In this document: in pieces, positions 57,041-64,000 of the stretch
Position numbering within the stretch: the first letter of the stretch is position 1
How the letters are laid out: every line of letters begins with the position of its first letter
Assembly (NCBI GenBank): GCA_039881145.1
Contig: JAYKKI010000077.1
Span: forward strand, 2,736,501-2,800,500
DNA: 64,000 bases
Direction of reading: 5' to 3'
From: Druceiella hillmani
Taxonomy: Eukaryota; Arthropoda; Insecta; Lepidoptera; Hepialidae
Notes under the pieces: model-generated
Databases searched by the model: none
What the model saw: only the letters and a program-made list of their open reading frames with translations
Told to the model about the DNA's origin: nothing
Position numbers and translations under genes: made by a program

Positions 57041-57935
57041 TAATTGTACAAATGTTCCAAAATAACTTTTTTGCTTAAGTCAATAGTTGAATGAGCTTTT
57101 AAAATCTTAAAAAGTGTGCCTCCCGCTCCTCCAACTTTTCAAGTAATACGTGCAAAATTCTGAAATAAAATTAAGGTAAAATAAAATTAAATTCTGAAAT
57201 AAATTAACTTAAAACAGATTTTCAACGAAAATTGGTTTAAATAAGATACGTTCTATAGTATTTGATATATGGGATATTTTCGGTACCGACCGCAGCGATA
57301 ACTTTATTTTTAAAGTGTTTTCAAGAAAAACAAACTTAAAAGTTTAATATTGTTTGGTGCTACATAGCCCTTTGCACTCCGCGAGTCCCATTCGCACTCG
57401 GTCGGTTTTCCTCTTAGATAATATTTATTGTTTGCGAATATAATTTTAACTTTATTAGATTTTTGACGATGATAAAAATTTATAAAATAAAAATATCAAA
57501 TAAATGTCTCAATATTGGCATAAAACATTTCTATGTCCATTTATACTCAATATTTTAAATTTTTTTTATAGATTGCTGTTAAAAGAAAATAATAATGTGA
57601 GAAATTATAAACTGCACGAAGTGAACAAGAAATACCAATACTTTTCAAAATTTATTGTTTTGCACAAATTAAGTTACCAGTTTTCATGTTTCGAACAGAA
57701 GAAGCTCTTAATTATATGTATGTAATGGCACAAAGGTAGATTGTTTATATTGTAATTATAAACGTATATATGCTAATGGTAACTGAAAAAAGTGACTTTC
57801 TAAGTTTCTGGCAAAATCGAAAAATATATTATGTTGTTGTTGTCGTGTCCACATAAGATGAAGAATATCTCATATGGAAAAATGGTTGACAGGGCCTCGA
57901 AAGTTTGAACTTCTTCCAGTCCCGCTTCGGTGAGC
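57041..57935. other. No recognised feature
   Basis: AT-rich sequence between the foldback and the SINE head. Nothing recognised. Confidence 0.45.
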
Positions 57936-57939
57936 GGCC

Positions 57940-58013
57940 CCCCCCCGAAAAATCGAACCCGGTTCCCCGCGGTGTGCGGTCATGCGCTCAACCCAATACA
58001 CCACGGAGACGAC
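57940..58013 (-). repeat. tRNA-derived SINE head
   Basis: Read on the minus strand from 58013: CGTGGTGTATTGGGTTGAGC is a good tRNA A box, and GGGTTCGATTTTTC about 30 bp later is a good B box, followed by a poly-G tract. Together they form the internal RNA polymerase III promoter of a tRNA-derived SINE. No acceptor stem closes it, so it is not a functional tRNA gene. Confidence 0.6.
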
Positions 58014-59610
58014 AAAAATATATTATGATTTACACGAATACAGTAAAATTATTACATGACAATAAAAACAAATTACTGGCAACTCTGGACCCTTTTGAAC
58101 ATTGACAAATAACTTATTAACTATATTCTTCATTTTACATACACTTGAAGTGGATTCGATGAAGAAAATGGCCAAATATTTGTTTTTTAATCTTTGTTTT
58201 CAACAAATTTTTGTTTTGTCTTTGATTCTTTTTCGCTCACAGAAATATTACTTATCGCCATGTTTAATAGTTAACTCTCTACATAACTGTGTCCTTTCTA
58301 ATTATGTGAATTAATTTTAAATAATTAATTCGTTATTATCAACTCGCATATCGATTAATTCAAAATGCTCTTTTATCTCTGTAAAAATAAATGGTTATAA
58401 CGATTAATTCTATATTGATAAATTTAAATGGACATTATATACACAAACTTTGTAAATTAAATGAGATTACAACTTGACCTAACCAACTAGTATTATTGAT
58501 CCATATGTCGCTTGAACAACCTTGACCTTTTCAAATATATAAATTGATACCAGGCAGCTTTTCTGAAGACTTCAACTTCTACATTATATCGTTAAATAAA
58601 TAATATATAATTATAATTAATATACTTATATTCGTCAGCTACTAGATACGTGTCTCTCGGAATAGTGTAAATTCTAAGTTTATCAATACTGACTCAACTT
58701 CAATATCATTCTTATGATTTTTTCCGCTCATCGCTTTTGATATTATTTATTAGTAGTTCTAGATTTATATTTACAGTAAATACCCCATTTATATAAAACA
58801 TATTTTTGAGGAAGTTTCTTAGGAGTCCGTTTTGAAACAAGGAACTTTTTAATTTTTTCATACGTCGCTCCTCACAGCCTCAGAATTTTTACAATTTTAG
58901 ACCTATATTCGTGAAATTACGCAAATTGATATTTCACAAAGAGCTCTCATTTAACAAAATAAGTTTGTTGAAAAAATAATTATAAAACACGTCTTTGGAC
59001 ATACAAAATAGGATTCAACATCTTTTTACTCCAGCGCTGCACGGGTCCATTAAAATAAAATTGCCAGTCAATTTACCATTTCTTTTTTCATTTTTAAGCC
59101 TTGTTTGCTAAACTTTAAACTTTAAAGTGCTATGTGGTCACTCTTCAATAATTTTTTTTACTGGTTTGAAAAATCCGAAAAACTATTAAATACTTACGTT
59201 GGAATAAAAGCTTTAATCAAAATTATTACTTTGAACTTCTATCAATCAGTTGAAACAATAATGATAACTAGAGAATAATAATTAATACCTAAAGGTAGTT
59301 GGCTGGTTTTTTGCAACTTCCGTTGGATGTTACTTTCACTCATTTTTACTATTTTAACAAGAGATATTAAGATATTATATTATCCGGCAAAATATTTTTT
59401 AATTTTAATTGACTTGGCCAAAGTAAACTAGCACGGATTACTCGTGGACCAAATACCGATTCATTAATTAAGAATAAATATACAATTTCTAGAACAACTG
59501 AAATATTTATTTCAATTGGTTAATAAATCTAATTTGCTTAATTTTGAAGTAAAGGCTATTATAATTATTGTGACTTAATTTTACAGCAATATGACTTAAG
59601 TGTATAATAA
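58014..59610. other. No recognised feature
   Basis: AT-rich region downstream of Gr gene 3. Nothing recognised. Confidence 0.5.
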
Positions 59611-62415
59611 TCAATTGAAAATAACAAATTGTATAATGACAATAATGTATGTGACTATAAAGCATAATATACTGAACAACAGGGATTTCCGTAAATCTAT
59701 TGTGTGAAACAAACTAAACTGCCCCATTTTCATCGTTGTTATTACATCTGTCATGATCGCCAACTTCCTGCGGATTCGCGAAGCTAGAAAGAAAATAAAT
59801 GTAAAGTGCTATTGTCACATGTTATTTAGTAGGAATTAAGCAATTTAGTGCTCATTCATGACTGACTACTCGCCGGGACGTATTATCTAACATTTATTGC
59901 TGGTCTTGTTTATTTATTGTTTCGAATTTAAATTATTTTATATACTTCGCTTTACTGCGTACTGATATGCAAGTTGACAAGCGTTTTATTTTAAATTTGA
60001 AGAAAAAACTATTTTATATTTTTATTCATTAGGTTTAACTATATAATAATATGGTAATTTCAAAATCACGTATTCATAAACAACAAAACATGATTTTAAC
60101 AAATCTGATTTATATTTTAAATAATTTCTTTACAAAGCTGAAGACGGTAATATCTCAAAAGTCGAAATATTATTCCTAAATAATTTGCAGCACAGAATTT
60201 TATCTCTCAATGTATTATCATAGGTTTTTTTTATTTTGCTTTAAATTTATTTCAAACATATAATTGGACAAGAGTTTTGTTTGCATTCGTTCCGATGAAG
60301 CGGTTAATAAATGCTAAAATTTTCAAATTCAAACAGAAAATTGTACTCACGAATTCTACGGTCAATTTTTATTTCTGTCAAATATATTTTGGTTTTCTCC
60401 ACTTCCGAATATATTTTCTCACACAGTAAACAGGTAACTACGATAGAAATGATGTGATGTGCTGGTCCTAAAATTAGCGTGATCAAGAATTCTTTTTGAA
60501 TCATCTGAAAGAAGATGTATTAATTTAAATTGTGACCTGTTCTTTCCCTCCAGTGTGAGAAAATCACAAACAGAATATTCGACTTAATTGTAACATAAAG
60601 CAAATAAAGACCTAGTTTACAAAACCTGGGCTTGGACAAAAACGGTTTTTAGTATTAAAATAATTTTCAATACTTTATTACAAGTGCTAAAATATTTAAA
60701 CAAAATATTATTTATGTGAAGTAGACGATCAAACTTCAAACAAATCTTAAATATTGTTCTCGCAAGTAATAAAGTACTATCCATCTTGCTTTTACTGCAA
60801 CCAATATTGGTACGGACATCAGCCATTATTGAACCCCATCAGTTTATGCCTTTCAAGCTCAGTAGGTACGCAATTTACTTAGATGGCATTGAAATGCTTT
60901 AAATATACATGTTTATGTTTATTTTGGACCGCATTTTTGTCTTCATTCACAAAATAAAAGCTTAAACTACAGCATGAGTCTGAAAGGTCTCCTTAGCAGC
61001 GTATGCCTCCTTACAGTATTATATCGGCTCGAAATAAAGAGATAGAGAACATCGATAAAAGAAAGCAACATGGCGATTAGTTTAGATTGCAAATTTAAAA
61101 ACACAAATTATAAAGGAAACAAAGATTAGTTCAAGAAAGCAGCGATGACTAGAGCGGTCGATATTGTTTCATACAATATTAGTCGTAACAAAGCGGTACT
61201 TTCAGAAATGAAAGAATCTGTGGCAGCTACTTAATTTATTTTTTTCAATACTATTCTATAATAAATCCGTTTTATATTTTATATATTTAGAATGGATACC
61301 AATTAGACAGAATACATTTATTTTTACATTTGTAAATATTAGTATTTAATAAATATAATTTTAAGGTGCGTCTAAATTCCTAACTTCTAAAACAATTGAT
61401 AAACTGATATTAAAACTAAATGTAAAGACAAAATTTTGATACTCTTCTAAAATTCTTCAATAATTTCAGTCATCAGTACTCAGTTCAGTAATGATTTAGA
61501 AGGGATACCCTTGGTCTGTTTATTGAATTCGAGGTAAACCGTTGTCAAGAATATTGTAATAAATGTGAGGAATACCAATATATATACAGTATGTACATAA
61601 TCACATTTAAGTTATAAGTTTAGTAGACAATAATACATGTTTTAAGATATATGCTATAGTGTATAATCAACACTCTTATGTTCACAGGGTTTGTTCTGAT
61701 ATCATTATTTACGGTTCCATTCATTAAAGTTATCAATAACGATTAAATATTCTAGTAATAATACCGAAAATAATTTATTTGCATCGATTTAAAAAACAAT
61801 TCAATTATAAAAAAGTATTAAATCAATTACACATTTTTTTTTATTATTATACGGAAACGTAAATTATAAATAGCCGAAAGTAACTTTGAGAGCATTTGTA
61901 GTTATTGTGATAAAATGGAATCTTCGAAAACAGGAAATTGCAAAAGATTTTTTTTCTAATATTATATTCTCCCAAATAATTCATGGACATAGAGTAACTT
62001 CTAACAGACAAAAACTTGATTTTTGATATTTATGAAATGATGACAAAATTTAAAAGTAACTTTTCCACTCATTGGCACTCCTCTTCATGAGTCTAGGTTA
62101 TTGATGAAGTTCGAAAAATCAGCGTGATTTCAAATTAAATAACGCACATTGTCAATTTTACGGACCACTGTACGTGCTGATTAAAGTTCAGCTACATATT
62201 GGATTCTAGCGCGCTATCTACCGTCCATCTACATTACTTTGGTCAAACGCTTCCGCGACCCGTTTCCTAGTTAATTTACACCCTACAGTGAGGTAAAAAT
62301 TTTTATTTGAATGTGTAATATACTCTTGTTTTAATTTCTCCGTTAATTACATGAAACGCCGTAAAAATTAAAGACAAATTTCTACATCTAAACGTTCTGA
62401 TTAATGTTTGAAATC

Positions 62416-62472
<57 letters not shown>

Positions 62473-63875
62473 CGAATAATGTACTACAGCCTTATTGAGG
62501 AGCAAATTATTTGTTTTATTCTCGAAGTATGCATCCTGCGCGCCCAAATCAAGATTTAGGATGTATCCTATTCTGATTTATTAATACCACTCATATTATT
62601 CTCTCTCTCTCTCTCTCTCTCTTTATTCTTTCCTCTCCCCTTCCCTCTCACCCTATCTTTGATAGCATTGTCAAGGGTACTAGTGTTTGCGTCAATTATA
62701 TCGCATCAAATACATTAGGTTTATTTTGATATAAATAAGTGAAATAATTTGCTTGCGTAGATAGCTCATTTTATACGTTCTCTCGTACTCACTTATGTCG
62801 AAATCTACGTACAAATATTGGCTTTCGTGTCCAATTCGAAATAAAATAGTTTTTTGACTAAACTTAACTTCGAATATCAATTCGCGTAAAATATAATTAA
62901 GTTAAGAATTTTAAAATAATACTTACGTTTTCTTTTATCCTGTATAGAAATAAACTGACACTCCATAAGATATTAAAACAGGTCACAAGTAATGAGAACA
63001 GCAGCTGAAAAGTTATTCATACGATATTTAAATCAATCAATGATATTACTTTACCTGAGTACCGAATCATTACAAACCTTACCGACCTGAAATTGGAATG
63101 CACTATGTATATTATTACACAATTCTATAAAATAATTAAATAAATGTGATAAATGCAGTAATTTTTTTTTCTTTAATGGTAAATAAAAACTGCAATCTAT
63201 AGATATGATCGTTTCTTTATTCTGACTTCTATTAAAGACGTGATGGATCCTATAGAAAAATGTTCTTCTTTTATAATCTTCCAAAAACGAATTAACTAAC
63301 TGAAGACGCGTAAAGATAAAGTATAACACGAAGCAAAAAAGAACTATTTCCAAATTACATATAGTTCCACGTATTATACTAGTCACCAAATGAAAAAAAA
63401 TAACTACTGTATTTGAAAAATAAGAAAATATTCCAATTAACAATACTTTAAAAAACAGAACTATACAAAGCATGGAATTGTGACGTATTTTGTCTCTTTT
63501 GTTCAAACTACGTTGATGAATTGGCTCAAACAATTCGTCTATTACAGCGACGCTATCTAACATTTCGTGAAGAATATTTTCTGCAGAGAATATGTCTACG
63601 AATAATTTATACAATGCATATAAACTATCAATATTCTCGTAAGCAATTTGAAAGAAATATGACGTAGAATTGAAATAATATGTCGTCGCTCGAAAAATCA
63701 GAAATGTACAAACAACAATCGAATTGTACAATTGTTTTAGCCTTCTTTTGAATTTCGTTTCGTTGGTGATATTTCTGTCTACACCGAGTATTGATCGTAG
63801 TGTCAAAATTGGCCATAAGGTGTCTGCAAAACGTTTTTTATTTTCACGATTCGTGGAAATTTTGTTAGTCGCCAT
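59611..63875 (-). CDS. Insect gustatory receptor, gene 3 (intact, 4 exons)
   Basis: Predicted 397-residue Gr-family taste receptor channel. Exons are 63875-63087 (263 codons), 63004-62927 (26 codons), 60504-60351 and 59783-59611, with phases 0, 0 and 1. I start at MATNKISTNREN because its length and position match the paralogs and psi-A; an in-frame Met at 63965 would add 30 residues. DTLWPILTLRSILGVDRN lies at residues 18-35, and exon 1 later reads VIDELFEPIHQRSLNKRDK and FYLPLKKKKLLHLSHLF. Exon 2 ends YRIKEN at GTAAGT. Exon 3 reads CEKIYSEVEKTKIYLTEIKI and ends at GTGAGT. The last exon has MGQFSLFHTIDLRKSLLF and TYIIVIIQF before a TGA stop. Intron 2 is 2.4 kb and contains a TA and a CT microsatellite. 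Psi-A is its nearest relative. Confidence 0.92.
60617..60826 (-). other. Open frame within intron 2 of Gr gene 3
   Basis: A 69-codon minus-strand frame beginning MADVRTNIGCSKSKM. It ends at CAG|GT, like the first exons of the Grs, but the residues do not align with them. It may be chance or an unrelated receptor scrap. Confidence 0.12.
62418..62470. repeat. (TA)n microsatellite in Gr gene 3 intron 2
   Basis: About 50 bp of TA dinucleotides. Confidence 0.95.
62600..62622. repeat. (CT)n microsatellite in Gr gene 3 intron 2
   Basis: About 11 CT units followed by a C/T-rich stretch to about 62660. Confidence 0.9.
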
Positions 63876-64000
63876 TCCACTAATTTTTTTAATACGACTA
63901 GCATACAAAAAATGAACCTGTAAAATGAGCTGAAGCACAAAATTTAATTCAGTAGTAAGATTCATAAATGATACAGAAATAAATCCAAGGATAGATCAAT

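Noticed and set aside
57940..58013. Functional tRNA gene
   Set aside because: A and B boxes are present, but there is no closing acceptor stem and a poly-G tract follows; a SINE head fits better.
60241..60340. Last exon of Gr gene 3 directly after exon 3
   Set aside because: No TYhhhhhQF signature is present there. The exon at 59783-59611 carries it with the correct phase.
62692..62880. 62-codon minus-strand frame as exon 3 of Gr gene 3
   Set aside because: It lacks the exon 3 pattern. The true exon 3 at 60504-60351 has the right length, phase and GTGAGT donor.
63876..63965. N-terminal extension of Gr gene 3 from the Met at 63965
   Set aside because: The extra 30 residues have no counterpart in the paralogs or in psi-A, whose start aligns with the Met at 63875.

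Overview
The window looks like nuclear DNA from an insect. It is very AT-rich, its genes are split by short introns, it carries many (TA)n microsatellites, and it holds relics of piggyBac, mariner, P-element, Ty3/gypsy, non-LTR and Penelope-like transposons. The only clearly intact genes are insect gustatory receptors (Grs), the seven-transmembrane ligand-gated channels used for taste. I cannot name the order or species.

Layout. 1-4.7 kb: mostly unassigned, with an unidentified minus-strand open frame running off the left edge and three strong hairpins. 4.75-10.7 kb: a plus-strand Gr pseudogene (psi-A) split by a piggyBac element with TTAA flanks, a TA microsatellite and a mariner relic. 11.5-12.15 kb: a 235-bp tandem repeat. 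12.9-15.5 kb: a non-LTR retrotransposon. 19-20.8 kb: a Ty3/gypsy pol relic (minus). 21.2-22.05 kb: a 114-bp tandem repeat. 22.35-25 kb: a decayed P-element transposase (minus). 31.3-33.1 kb: intact Gr gene 1 (minus). 33.9-34.1 kb: a second mariner relic. 42.2-44 kb: a P-element fragment followed by a head-to-head Penelope-like element. 46.1-47.9 kb: intact Gr gene 2 (minus). 54.05-55.6 kb: Gr pseudogene psi-B (plus). 56.8-57.04 kb: a foldback of Penelope terminal repeats. 59.6-63.9 kb: intact Gr gene 3 (minus). Long stretches between these hold nothing I recognise.

The three intact Grs share one architecture: a first exon of 257-270 codons, a second exon of exactly 26 codons, a third of about 50 codons, and a last exon carrying the TYhhhhhQF signature, with intron phases 0, 0 and 1. 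None of these multi-exon models is visible as a single ORF; I assembled them from splice sites and from comparison among the paralogs. psi-A is closest to gene 3 and psi-B to gene 1. Both pseudogenes lie on the opposite strand from the intact genes, as expected of a birth-and-death receptor cluster.

The most unusual observation is in the Penelope-like repeats. Four copies of the terminal repeat (two inverted pairs) carry a hammerhead-ribozyme-like core: CTGAAGA, a short stem II, GAA, a very short stem III and a predicted GTC cleavage site. Two copies look close to intact. Hammerhead motifs are known in Penelope-like elements, so this is a member of a known class rather than a new one.
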